From contig JACKHT010000002.1 of assembly GCA_020638855.1 (NCBI GenBank), positions 310,001 through 374,000 on the forward strand: a stretch of DNA of 64,000 bases, in the 5' to 3' direction. The position numbers and the translations under genes were made by a program. Shown here piece by piece: positions 9,055-17,773 of this stretch; positions within the stretch are counted from its first letter, which is position 1; each line of letters starts with the position of its first letter. The notes beneath the pieces are model-generated. The model saw only the letters and a list, made by a program, of their open reading frames with translations, was not told the DNA's origin and searched no databases. This DNA comes from Planctomycetota bacterium. Its GTDB lineage: Bacteria; Planctomycetota; UBA1135; GCA-002686595.

Positions 9055-10653
9055 TTAGCGTCCGAGATCCACGAAGACCCCGCCCGTTTCCTCCGCAAGG
9101 CGCTTCATGAAGGTCTTTTGGAACTCGCCAATGGCGATCGTGTGGATCACGACTTTGCGCAGTTCGTTGGCTTCGAGCAGCTTCTGGAGGATGGCGTCGG
9201 TCTTGACGTAGTAGCCCGTCGTGGGCCGTCCATCGGACAAAAAGAAGATCGTGTCGACGTCGACTTCGTGCTCATCGGTCTTGGTCTTGCTCTTGCTCGG
9301 ATCGACCGGAATCGAAAGCGCGGTGGCCAGCACTTCCCAGGTGTTGGTTTTGCCCTCATCGAGCGCGGCGGTCGCCCCGAAGCCCACTTCGGCCAACTCC
9401 TCTTTTGAGTTACCACCAATGGGTTCCAGCGCATCGATCCAGGACTTGGCGCTCGATTTGTTGAGCACGTTGGCGGGTACTAGGTCCTTCTTCCACGGGC
9501 GTACCTTGGTGGCGAAGGACAGGATGTTGAACTTTACATAGGGCTCCAGGGTGGCGATGGTGCGCGCCAATTCGGTCTTGGTGATGTCCATCCGCGAGTA
9601 GGACGGATAGTTGCCATCCTTGAAGCGATCCTTCTCGGTCACTTCGTCCTCCATCGAGCCCGACACGTCGATGATGAACAGGATCGAACGGCTAGGGGTT
9701 TCGATGCCGTGGTAGGCCGTCGAGCCTTTGGCTGGGTTGTAGAGCGCGCGATTGGCTTCGCGTTTGGCCAGGATTTTGGCGATCTCCTCGTCGCTGGGCA
9801 GTTGGTAGCGATCGGAGTAGGTCGTCCAAAAGCTGCGCCAGATCTCTGGATCGCGGATGGCTCCCCGGGCCGTCAAGCGGTCGAGCGCCAGGGCCAGGTC
9901 ATCGATCAAACGCCCCTCTTCGATCTCCATCCGGTCGATCAAAAGCGGCACGCTGGTCACGTCACGCACCAAGCCCAAGGCTTGGATGGCGCTCGAGCGA
10001 ACCTGCCAAACGTCGTCGACCAAGGCCGCTTGGGCCGCGGGCACCGTTTCTTTGGCCTTGAGCAGCGCCAAAGTGTCCAGGGCCGCGACGCGCACGCCGC
10101 TCTCGGAATCTTGGGTCAAGGGCAGGATCGCGGGTACGACCTCAAGTTTGCCCAGCACGCCCAAAGCTCGCAGGGCCCGCAGACGCACGTTCCAATCCTT
10201 GTCCTCCAGGCAGGGCAGCACGCTCGAACCATCGTGGGGATAGCGCCCCTTTTCGAGGGCGTGCAAGATGCCCACGCGGACCTGTGAATCGGTTTGCTCG
10301 GTCAACTCGAGCAGCAACGCATCGATTGGCGGCTGAGTCTTGAACGTCGAAAGAACGTCCATGGCGGTGTCCCGCACGGGCTCTTCGCGATCCTTGAGCA
10401 GGGGAACGAGGATGTCGACCACCTTGGGTGCTTCCACCTCCTCCAGGGCCCGGACGGCCTCGATGCGCTCGACGGTTTCCTTGTACTTGCGGAAGTACTT
10501 CTTGAACTCCTTGAGGATCTCTTCATCCCCGACCTGGGTGGTCGAGGCGCTTACGGGAGCCGCCGCAGCCGCTCGGATCCAAGGGGTGCTGGGGAGGCTG
10601 AGGCCCAGGAAGGCCACAGCGGCGAGCAGGCAAAGGGTCGTTTTTGAGAACAT
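9055..10653 (-). CDS. Exported HEAT-repeat and von Willebrand factor A domain protein
   Basis: The 532-residue product begins with a signal peptide (about residues 1-30, cleavage near AAAAA). Residues 60-270 are HEAT-like helical repeats with recurring patterns such as VRDTAMDVLSTF, VRLRALRALGVLG and VRVAALDTLALL. From about 322 comes a von Willebrand A domain with the MIDAS motif DVSGS at 329-333 and the strand TIFFLSDGRPTTG. Such proteins bind ligands through a metal ion in the periplasm or on the surface. No partner is visible in the flanks: the tRNA gene is downstream and the riboswitch-controlled gene is divergent. The target is unknown. Confidence 0.85.
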   Translation of the reverse strand: MFSKTTLCLLAAVAFLGLSLPSTPWIRAAAAAPVSASTTQVGDEEILKEFKKYFRKYKETVERIEAVRALEEVEAPKVVDILVPLLKDREEPVRDTAMDVLSTFKTQPPIDALLLELTEQTDSQVRVGILHALEKGRYPHDGSSVLPCLEDKDWNVRLRALRALGVLGKLEVVPAILPLTQDSESGVRVAALDTLALLKAKETVPAAQAALVDDVWQVRSSAIQALGLVRDVTSVPLLIDRMEIEEGRLIDDLALALDRLTARGAIRDPEIWRSFWTTYSDRYQLPSDEEIAKILAKREANRALYNPAKGSTAYHGIETPSRSILFIIDVSGSMEDEVTEKDRFKDGNYPSYSRMDITKTELARTIATLEPYVKFNILSFATKVRPWKKDLVPANVLNKSSAKSWIDALEPIGGNSKEELAEVGFGATAALDEGKTNTWEVLATALSIPVDPSKSKTKTDEHEVDVDTIFFLSDGRPTTGYYVKTDAILQKLLEANELRKVVIHTIAIGEFQKTFMKRLAEETGGVFVDLGR

Positions 10654-10785
10654 GGCGCTACCGACCCCTAGGGAGGGAATCCCGCGGAGTTACGCCCATT
10701 CTAGCGCATACCGCCTGGGCTTCGAACCCCGATCCGCGTCCTCCCCCTGTTTTTGCCTACACGCGGGGCGCTCGCACGCCTAGAA

Positions 10786-10935
10786 TGCTGGCAGCTTTGG
10801 CCAAGGGAAGTGGGGTGCAATTCCCCCGCGGTCCCGCCGCTGTAAGCGACAACTGGGTTGGCAAGAACCACTGTGGGTCCCCCATGGGAAGGTGCCAACC
10901 CGGGTCTGAGTCGCGAGCCAGAAGACCTGAACCAG
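10786..10935 (+). promoter_or_regulatory. Cobalamin (B12) riboswitch aptamer
   Basis: The conserved core blocks are present in order and spacing: AGGGAAGTGGGGTGCAATTC, the CCCGCCGCTGTAAGCG block at 10833-10848, CCACTG at 10868-10873, GGGAAGGTG at 10886-10894, and the 3' B12-box-like block GAGTCGCGAGCCAGAAGACC from 10908. This is the pattern of the Cobalamin riboswitch family, which binds adenosyl- or other cobalamins and lowers expression of the gene downstream. TAGAAT at 10781-10786 could be the -10 box just before it. About 115 bases separate the aptamer from ATG 11051. No U-run terminator is visible, so control may be translational (inference). The outer borders are approximate. Confidence 0.92.
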
Positions 10936-11050
10936 AGCCTGACACGTCCCCTCGAGGAAGGGTGCGGGGTATCTGGCTGTGTGCCCGCGCCCTGTGTCCT
11001 TGCCTTGGGAAAACTCCCTGCTGCGTTTGCGCAAGACAAACGCGAGCCCC

Positions 11051-12235
11051 ATGCATACCTTCTGGATCGGCCTCACCGGCCTCGTTTGCTTGAGCATGTC
11101 CCATGCCCAAGCCCAACAAACCGTCTCTGCTTCGCACGTTCAACGGCACCGACTGCGTGCCTCGGTCGCGCCACCCAACGTTCCGGGCCCCCAGGCCCCC
11201 GGCCTGAGCTTGGTCGACTTGACTCCCATCGCTCCCTTGGGACCCTGTGCCCCCGCCGGGGCTTGGCCCTGGGATGCCGAGTACACCCCGGACGGGGCGT
11301 ACCTCTACGTTTCGTTGTTCGGCGGCTACCAGGGTTCGGGCGGCTGCACCGTCCTCAAGCTCAACGCCCTGACCTTGGCCCCGGTGGCCCGCTTGCACGT
11401 GGGCGAGTCCCCCGAAGAAATCGTCTTCACCCTCGATACGGGCGGCGCGGTTTCCGAGATGTACGTCACTTCGAGCAGCGCCAGCTCGGTCACCATTTTT
11501 GATTCCAGCGACCAGGTGGTCGCCACGGTGCCCATCCCCGAGCGACCGGGTGGAGTCTTTGGTACCGCGTTCCCGTTTGGGCTCGCGGTGGCTCCCGATC
11601 AAGCCACGGTTTGGGTCGGCACCGGCGAAGGCCGCGTGTTCGCGATCGATGTGGCCACCCACAGTGTGGACTTGGCCCGCACCTTGGACCTGGGCGCCGA
11701 CTGTGGGTTTGGGCGCATCGCCTTTGTGGGCAACCGCTTGGCGCTGACCAAGACCACCTACCATGCGAATTGGATGGGCTCGACCGCCAGCTTGGTGCTG
11801 ATCGACCCGGCGGTACCGGCGGCAGCCCAAGAAGTGTTGCTAGCGACCTCCCCCACCTCGGCGCTGTATCCCTCCCCCCAGGATCTCGCGCTGGATCCCT
11901 CCGGCAGCCTGTACGTGGCCGGGTTCGACATGGGACCCCAGGTGTACGTGGTCGATCCGCTCAGCGCGACCGTCAGCGCGACCTGGAACACGTACACCCA
12001 ACCGACCGCTGGCAAGTTCCAAGCGCTGGGCCTGCACGGCAATTTGCTGGTGGTTGCAGACCTCTACAGCGGGCAAATCGCGCGCATCGACACCCATACC
12101 GGCGTCATGGTCGGGCATGTGGAAGCGGGCATGTTGGGCCAGGGTGCGAGCGAACTGTCGTTCTCGCCCGACGGAGCAACGCTGATCATGCCCATGGGAG
12201 GCTCGGACAACCTAGTTCGCTACTGGGTGCATTGA
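11051..12235 (+). CDS. Exported YncE/YVTN-type beta-propeller under cobalamin riboswitch control
   Basis: The 394-residue protein has a signal peptide ending near SMSHAQAQ; no good lipobox is present. The mature part shows repeated four-strand blade patterns typical of YVTN/NHL/YncE propellers, for example AEYTPDGAYLYVSLFGG, AVAPDQATVWVGTGEGRVF, DLALDPSGSLYVAGF and ELSFSPDGATLIMP. ATG 11051 is chosen because the signal peptide follows directly; the open frame from 10979 would read through the expression platform. There is no clear Shine-Dalgarno sequence. It is the only gene after the riboswitch and ends at a terminator. BtuG of Bacteroides, a surface beta-propeller that captures B12, is regulated alike (known). 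A role in cobalamin capture here is inference. Confidence 0.85.
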   Translation: MHTFWIGLTGLVCLSMSHAQAQQTVSASHVQRHRLRASVAPPNVPGPQAPGLSLVDLTPIAPLGPCAPAGAWPWDAEYTPDGAYLYVSLFGGYQGSGGCTVLKLNALTLAPVARLHVGESPEEIVFTLDTGGAVSEMYVTSSSASSVTIFDSSDQVVATVPIPERPGGVFGTAFPFGLAVAPDQATVWVGTGEGRVFAIDVATHSVDLARTLDLGADCGFGRIAFVGNRLALTKTTYHANWMGSTASLVLIDPAVPAAAQEVLLATSPTSALYPSPQDLALDPSGSLYVAGFDMGPQVYVVDPLSATVSATWNTYTQPTAGKFQALGLHGNLLVVADLYSGQIARIDTHTGVMVGHVEAGMLGQGASELSFSPDGATLIMPMGGSDNLVRYWVH

Positions 12236-12274
12236 GCCGGGTTCGTACGCGCACCCGCGGAGGCGCAAAATGGA

Positions 12275-12310
12275 GAGCGGGGCTCCCTTGGCGACAAGGG
12301 AGCCCCGCTC
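12275..12310. terminator. Strong hairpin between convergent genes
   Basis: A perfect 16-bp stem (12275-12290 with 12295-12310) closes on the stable GCGA tetraloop. No T-run follows on either side. It lies between the beta-propeller gene and the convergent long acidic protein gene, so it probably ends transcripts from both. Confidence 0.75.
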
Positions 12311-12328
12311 GTTCGAAGCATGGTTCGA

Positions 12329-15300
12329 TCAGTCTTTCTGGGTCTCGTCCCGGCGGATGCCGATCGGACGGAAGTTGTTGGCCGACGTGATCTCGTCGCT
12401 CACCAGGGTCATCTTGTAGCCCTTCTCGGTCCGGATCGTGATGCGGTTGCCTTCGCGATCCAACTCATAGCCGACGAACACGCCGCCCTTCACCTTGACG
12501 CGCACTTTGGGCAGCTTGGTGTAGTCCAAGGCGCTCTTCTTGTCGTCGCGGTATTGCCCCGGATCGATGCGCTCGACGCGTTCGACGCGGCGCGCGGGAA
12601 CCGTCAGGCGTCCGATGTTGTTCTCGAGCCACACGTAGCCCTGTCCCATGCCGTGCAGCCGGCCATCGATGGTCTCGCCATCTTTGGCGATCACCCGCAC
12701 CGGCCCCACGTTGGGGGTCAAGAGCACGGTGTCTCCGTGCAGGGCGTGCATCGGAACCTCGGTCCCCAGCCAGTGACCACCATCATCGGTGCGCCGGCGC
12801 AGAACCCCGGCACGAGCTTCTTGAGTCGCGGGTTCCGCAGTGCCTTGCACGCTGGTCGCCGTTCCAGGACCGCTCGCCGGATCGCCACCCGCGCCCTGCG
12901 CGTGGGCAAAGGGCAGGTTCGAATCACCGCTTCTGCGGGATCCGAGCCAATCGGTGGAGGCGACTTCCTGGAGTTGGCCTTGATCATCGAGCAGGTTCCA
13001 CTCGGAGTACAACTCGAGCAAACCCGATTCGCCACCGGTCGGTGCCACTGCGGGGCCCGAAGCCACCGCGGTCGGTTCGGTCGTTGGCGCCGAGGCCAGC
13101 GGAGCCGCGCCCTCGCTTTGGGGTTCCGCAACTGGAGCCCCAGCAAGATCCACAGGGGCCACCACTACGGGTTCGACCGGAGGCACCGGGGTCGGCGTCG
13201 CGGCGAGCGGCTGGAGTTCGGCCGCAGCCGGTCCCAAGCTGGGTTCGGTCGCTGGCGCTAGGCTCGCTTCGGGTCCCTCTGCAAGGGGCTCGAGCGGCAG
13301 CGCTTCGGCTCCGGTGGAGTCCGTGCCAACACCGCCAGCGGAAGACGCATCGCCCGCTAGGCTGGCCAGGTCCGATTCGCTCGCGGCTTGCGGTTCGATC
13401 GCAGTGGCCTCGGGCGCCAAGGCGACCTCGGGCTCCGAGGCGGTCAAGAAACTCGGCTCCAGCTCGGCTTCCGGAGCCGACTCAAGCGCCAAGCCTTGCG
13501 AGTCCGCTTCGTCCTGGGTCTCCACGGCGGCCGGATCGATCTCGAAGATCGGCCCCTGCTCGGAAGTGGTCGTGTCCTGGGCGACGGTCTCGGTTGCGAT
13601 CGATTCCTCGGTTTGCGGCTCGGGTTGGGTCGACGCCATCTCCGAGTCCCCCGCGGCGAGCGACTCGCTGTCGGTGGCATCGGCCGCATCGGCCAAGCTC
13701 GGGCTATCGACCAAGGGCAGAACTTCGAAGGACGGCTCGGGTTGCTCGGACACATCGCCGAGGCGCCAGCGTCCCGAAGCATCGAATCCGGTGGACGGCG
13801 GTAGGGCTTGGATCGCCTCAGCGCCTTCCCAGCCGAACGGGTCCACCACCGTCAAGGCCACCCGATCGGTGACGCTGGACTCCGGTTGTTCCCCTTCGGA
13901 CGCCACCGCTTCGGGCGCATCGGAGGAGTTCGTTTGGGCCACCGTGCTGGCTTCGTCTCCCGCTTCCCCACGGGTTCCCGGACCCAGATCCAAGCGTAGG
14001 GTTCCACCCGCGTGCGGGAACCAGAACTGGGTCGAGATCGACCCCAGGGTCGCAGTCTCCGATCCTGCTTGTTCAGCGCCTGAAGGGTCAGAGCTCGAAG
14101 GGTCAGAGCTCGAAGGGTCAGAGCTCGAGGGGTCGGGGCTCGAGGGGTCAGCACTCGAATCGCTGACAAGGCTCTGCGAATCGCCAAGGGTGGGACTCGA
14201 AGGATCCGTAGCTTGGGCCAGTTCGGTCACGTCGCCGAGGGTCTCGACGGGTTGCGGCTCAGTCGAAGGCGTGGTCTCGCTCGGGTTCGATTCCAGCGCA
14301 ACTTCCTCGGTTGTGTGGGTGTCGGTCGGCTCCGGCATGGAGGTCGCTTCTTCGCTGGCGAAGGCAGGCTCCACGCCTTCCGACACCATGGCGACTTCGG
14401 ACGGGTCGGCCAACGGCTCGTCTTCCCACAGGAAGGGCAATTCGTAGTCGCCGTCCAGCGCATCCAACGAGGCCAAGGCTCCCTGTTCCGGCGCTTCGAG
14501 CTCGGTCGACGGATCGACGTCAAGCGTTTGCTCAGCCGGAGCATCGTTCGCGGCTACCTGTTCCGGCTCACCGGATTCACTCGGAGGCCCCGCAGGTCCC
14601 CATGGGGGCAGGGTCAGCATCGGCAGGGGCTGCACGCCGGCTTGCAACGTCCAGGGCCCCTGGTAGGGCGAAGCTTGCACGGGCTCCCCGAAGGCCAACG
14701 ATTCCTGGCTGTCCAACTCGGGCGCCGTGGGATCGGGTTGGATTGTCTCGAGATCGGCCGTGCTGGCCATTTCCCCGTCCGTCGGGGCTTCTTTGGCTGC
14801 CCGCTGCGGCATGCTCACCGCAGGCGTTTGACCCGAGGGCGTGAACCCGGCTTGGCCCGCCTGGGTACCGGTTTCGGCCCGTTGGCTGGCGAGGTCGATG
14901 CTGCCATCCCGTTGGATTCGGCCACGCAAGGGAGCCTCGTTCGGGTTGGTCGAACGCACCGAACCATCGGGCTCGGGACTCTTCAGCCGCACGCCCGAAT
15001 CGCGGGGGCCTTCGACCGCCACCATGCCGGAGCCGTTGGTGTCGGAGACTTGGGTTCCCAGACCGTGCATCGACTTCCACAGGATCATGCCACCCACCGC
15101 GACGGCCGCCACGAAGACTCCCGGCACGAGCAAGCGAGACATCACCGTTGCGGTGCTCTCGGGCTCGCAGTACGAAGCCGACAACGCGGACCCCGCAGGG
15201 AACTCGTCCTCGTCGTCCATATCCATATCGGGATCCTCGGAATAGGGCACCGGCGGGGCCTGGCCTTCGCCCATTTGCAAGAGCCAGCTGTCATCGGACG

Positions 15301-15511
15301 CTTGACCCGAGGTCTGCTTCTGGACGCCCCATTGCTGGACAGGGTCGGCAGGAACCTGCGACGGGGACGCCGATTGGCCCGCCGCATCCTCGTCGAACAG
15401 CCAGCTTCCGTCGCCATGGGCGTTGCCACGGGATTTGCCATGGGCCGCAGAGTTCTGGGGTGTTTCGCCCGGGTTTTGGAAGTGGCGATTGGGATCGGAC
15501 TCGTAGGACAT
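12329..15511 (-). CDS. Very long acidic single-pass membrane protein with a C-terminal beta domain
   Basis: The product has about 1060 residues from ATG 15511; a GTG at 15679, 12 bases after selB, would add 56 residues. The N-terminal 120 residues are polar and cytoplasmic, with repeated WLFDEDAAGQ and WLLQMGEGQ-like motifs. One membrane helix follows (VPGVFVAAVAVGGMILW). Then come about 700 residues of low-complexity Ser/Pro/Glu/Ala-rich sequence, including a run of DPSSS repeats. The last 150 residues are compact and basic, with SH3-like strand patterns (GRLTVPARRVERVERIDPGQ, VKVKGGVFVGYELDREGN). I do not recognise the protein. The layout suggests a rod-like spacer holding a small domain away from the membrane. 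Confidence 0.7.
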   Translation of the reverse strand: MSYESDPNRHFQNPGETPQNSAAHGKSRGNAHGDGSWLFDEDAAGQSASPSQVPADPVQQWGVQKQTSGQASDDSWLLQMGEGQAPPVPYSEDPDMDMDDEDEFPAGSALSASYCEPESTATVMSRLLVPGVFVAAVAVGGMILWKSMHGLGTQVSDTNGSGMVAVEGPRDSGVRLKSPEPDGSVRSTNPNEAPLRGRIQRDGSIDLASQRAETGTQAGQAGFTPSGQTPAVSMPQRAAKEAPTDGEMASTADLETIQPDPTAPELDSQESLAFGEPVQASPYQGPWTLQAGVQPLPMLTLPPWGPAGPPSESGEPEQVAANDAPAEQTLDVDPSTELEAPEQGALASLDALDGDYELPFLWEDEPLADPSEVAMVSEGVEPAFASEEATSMPEPTDTHTTEEVALESNPSETTPSTEPQPVETLGDVTELAQATDPSSPTLGDSQSLVSDSSADPSSPDPSSSDPSSSDPSSSDPSGAEQAGSETATLGSISTQFWFPHAGGTLRLDLGPGTRGEAGDEASTVAQTNSSDAPEAVASEGEQPESSVTDRVALTVVDPFGWEGAEAIQALPPSTGFDASGRWRLGDVSEQPEPSFEVLPLVDSPSLADAADATDSESLAAGDSEMASTQPEPQTEESIATETVAQDTTTSEQGPIFEIDPAAVETQDEADSQGLALESAPEAELEPSFLTASEPEVALAPEATAIEPQAASESDLASLAGDASSAGGVGTDSTGAEALPLEPLAEGPEASLAPATEPSLGPAAAELQPLAATPTPVPPVEPVVVAPVDLAGAPVAEPQSEGAAPLASAPTTEPTAVASGPAVAPTGGESGLLELYSEWNLLDDQGQLQEVASTDWLGSRRSGDSNLPFAHAQGAGGDPASGPGTATSVQGTAEPATQEARAGVLRRRTDDGGHWLGTEVPMHALHGDTVLLTPNVGPVRVIAKDGETIDGRLHGMGQGYVWLENNIGRLTVPARRVERVERIDPGQYRDDKKSALDYTKLPKVRVKVKGGVFVGYELDREGNRITIRTEKGYKMTLVSDEITSANNFRPIGIRRDETQKD
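14076..14150 (-). repeat. 15-bp tandem repeats within the long acidic protein gene
   Basis: Five units of GAGCTCGAAGGGTCA type follow each other; the second and third are identical and the others differ by one to three bases. On the coding strand they give DPSSS or DPSSP units. In-phase 15-bp units can expand or contract without frameshift, so length variation between strains is likely. Confidence 0.85.
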
Positions 15512-15690
15512 GGATCTTGGAGCGCTGATGGTTTCTTGGGGATGGTCCACGTGGACCTCGGTCGTCTCCCCCGGGGAGGGGGAATCAGAGGGCCTATCGT
15601 CTCCCCCCTCGGGCGAAATCCATCCGAATGCAAATCCCTTCGCTCCGGTATCAGCCTGAGATCGGCGCACCGCGCCCACGCACCGTCCGA

Positions 15691-17607
15691 CTAGGAACGG
15701 ACTTTGAGGTACCGCCCGCCACCCTTGCGCTGGGTCAGTCCTTCAGCGTCGAGGGCTTCCAACATAGGGATCAGGTACTTCCGCGAAGTCCCTAGCCCAT
15801 CGCGCAACTCCGCGATCTGCAATTCCCCGTTGCGCTGGCAATTGTCCACCACGCGCTTGCGCACTTCGCCAAGGGCGGCGTGATCCATGTAGAGATCGCC
15901 GCCCAGGTGCGCCAGGGTTGCGGAATCGCACAGGTACTCCAGCACAGCTTTGAGCTCCTTCTGGTCCCCGCGCAGGGTCGATGGCAGCTCCTCCAGGGTC
16001 GGAGGCTCAAAGCGAGCCTCGCGATAGTGGGCCGCGACCTTTTCGGCCAAAGCAGCGGCACGGCCCGCAAGCCGCGGCTCGTGACCCGGCAACAAGAGCA
16101 ACCCACCCGGCTGCCGGGTCACGTGGCCATCCTGCTCCAAGCGTTCGAGCAAAGCGTCGATCAGCGCGGGTGGTAGTTTCATGCGCCCCCGCAAATCGCG
16201 CACATCCATGCGAGCGCGGTGTTCGTTCTCGGTGAACCAGAGCGCGATGTTGCGTCGCACTTCCAGCCCATAGTTCACCAGCGATTCGCGGGCCATCCAA
16301 TGGTCATGGCCCAGGGCAGTGATGCGATTCTCGGCTTGCATGCTCGCCAGCAGAGCCTTGGTTCCATCGGGCAACAGCTTCATGGCCCGACCGATTTCCG
16401 CCGCGTCCATCCAGCCATCGGGCGCGCTGGTCAACACCGACTCGAGCAGCTCCGCCGTGTCGTTCAAACTTTGCTCACGGCGCACCAAGCCTTCCAACAC
16501 GAAGCCCTTGAAGCGCTTGAGCCGGTAGCGGCTCTCTTCCAAGATCACGCCGCCCCCCAAGGTGATGAGCGGCGAGGCCAATCTCAAGACAAAGCGATCG
16601 CCCGGCGCGCACACCAACGGCTCCTCGAGCCGCAACTGCACCATCCCCTCTTCGCCTTCTTGCAGCAACTCCTGGTCGAGCAAGATCACCTCGCCCAACA
16701 CCTCGGCGGTGCCCGAGTGGATTCGGATTGGCATGCGGTTGCGAATCGGGAAGGGCAGGTTGGGTACCGCCTTGAGCCGCGCACCAACCCAGCGCAAGGC
16801 CCCAAAAAAGCCCGGACGCGCCACCACCATGCCCCGCGAAACGGCGTGGTGGTCGACGTCCGCCAAGTTGATCGCGGTGGAGTGTCCCGCTTGGGCCCGC
16901 TCGACGGTCTCGTGGTAAGCCTGCAATCCGCGCACCTTGCCCTTGACCCCCAACGGCAAAACCTCGAGCACATCGCCAATGGCCACGTTCCCCGTAACCG
17001 GGATGCCGGTGACGATCGTGCCGAACCCGCGCGCGCTGAAGACGCGCTGGATGGGCATGCGAAAGATGCCTTCCGCGCTGTGCGGCGGAACCTGGAGGGC
17101 CATTTCGACCAGCTTCGACTTGAGTTCGTCGAAGCCTTGGCGGGTCACCGCAGAGTAGGCCAACACAGGGGCATCCTCCAGGAAGGTACCTTGGACGGTT
17201 TCGTGCACGTCCAACTCGACCAACTCCAAGAGGGCGGGTTCGACCAGGTCGATTTTGGTGATCACCACCAGGCCGCGGGTGACTCCCAAGAGTTCCAAGA
17301 TCGCCAGGTGCTCGCGGGTCTGGGGCATCACCCCGTCGTCCGCGGCCACCACCAACATCACCAGGTCAATCCCGCTGGCACCGGCCACCATGTTGCGCAC
17401 CAGGCGCTCGTGCCCAGGCACATCGATGATGCCCAGCCGCCGCCCATCGGGCAGATCCAAACGAGCGAAGCCCAAGTCGATGGTCATGCCCCGCTCTTTT
17501 TCTTCCTTCCAACGGTCGGGGTCCACGCCGGTGAGGGCCTGGACGAGGGTGGACTTGCCGTGGTCGATGTGACCGGCGGTGCCGACGACAATGGGTTGGA
17601 TGTTCAC
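15691..17607 (-). CDS. selB: Selenocysteine-specific elongation factor SelB
   Basis: SelB is a GTPase that delivers Sec-tRNA to UGA codons at SECIS elements. The G1 motif GTAGHIDHGKST, G3 DVPGHE and G4 TKID are intact, and ERGMTIDLGFA matches the SelB switch region. The 638-residue length and the basic C-terminal half, with helical patterns of four winged helices, separate it from EF-Tu. I chose GTG 17607 because a perfect AGGAGG lies 9 bases upstream and the protein then begins close to IQPIVVGTAGHIDHGKST. Its presence implies a selenocysteine system elsewhere; no selA, selD, tRNA-Sec or obvious selenoprotein is in this window. Confidence 0.95.
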   Translation of the reverse strand: MNIQPIVVGTAGHIDHGKSTLVQALTGVDPDRWKEEKERGMTIDLGFARLDLPDGRRLGIIDVPGHERLVRNMVAGASGIDLVMLVVAADDGVMPQTREHLAILELLGVTRGLVVITKIDLVEPALLELVELDVHETVQGTFLEDAPVLAYSAVTRQGFDELKSKLVEMALQVPPHSAEGIFRMPIQRVFSARGFGTIVTGIPVTGNVAIGDVLEVLPLGVKGKVRGLQAYHETVERAQAGHSTAINLADVDHHAVSRGMVVARPGFFGALRWVGARLKAVPNLPFPIRNRMPIRIHSGTAEVLGEVILLDQELLQEGEEGMVQLRLEEPLVCAPGDRFVLRLASPLITLGGGVILEESRYRLKRFKGFVLEGLVRREQSLNDTAELLESVLTSAPDGWMDAAEIGRAMKLLPDGTKALLASMQAENRITALGHDHWMARESLVNYGLEVRRNIALWFTENEHRARMDVRDLRGRMKLPPALIDALLERLEQDGHVTRQPGGLLLLPGHEPRLAGRAAALAEKVAAHYREARFEPPTLEELPSTLRGDQKELKAVLEYLCDSATLAHLGGDLYMDHAALGEVRKRVVDNCQRNGELQIAELRDGLGTSRKYLIPMLEALDAEGLTQRKGGGRYLKVRS

Positions 17608-17773
17608 GGGAGCTGGGCCTCCTAGGATACGCTTGAAGACCGCCGATTTCACGACTGGAACGGGGCCAGGGGGGTCGCGCGGGTCGGTGGCGATTCGCTC
17701 GGCTCCGGGGGGGTGCCCCGGGAAACCGCCGCAGGCTCCTGCGCGTGGCCCAGCGATGCACTACATTAGGTCC

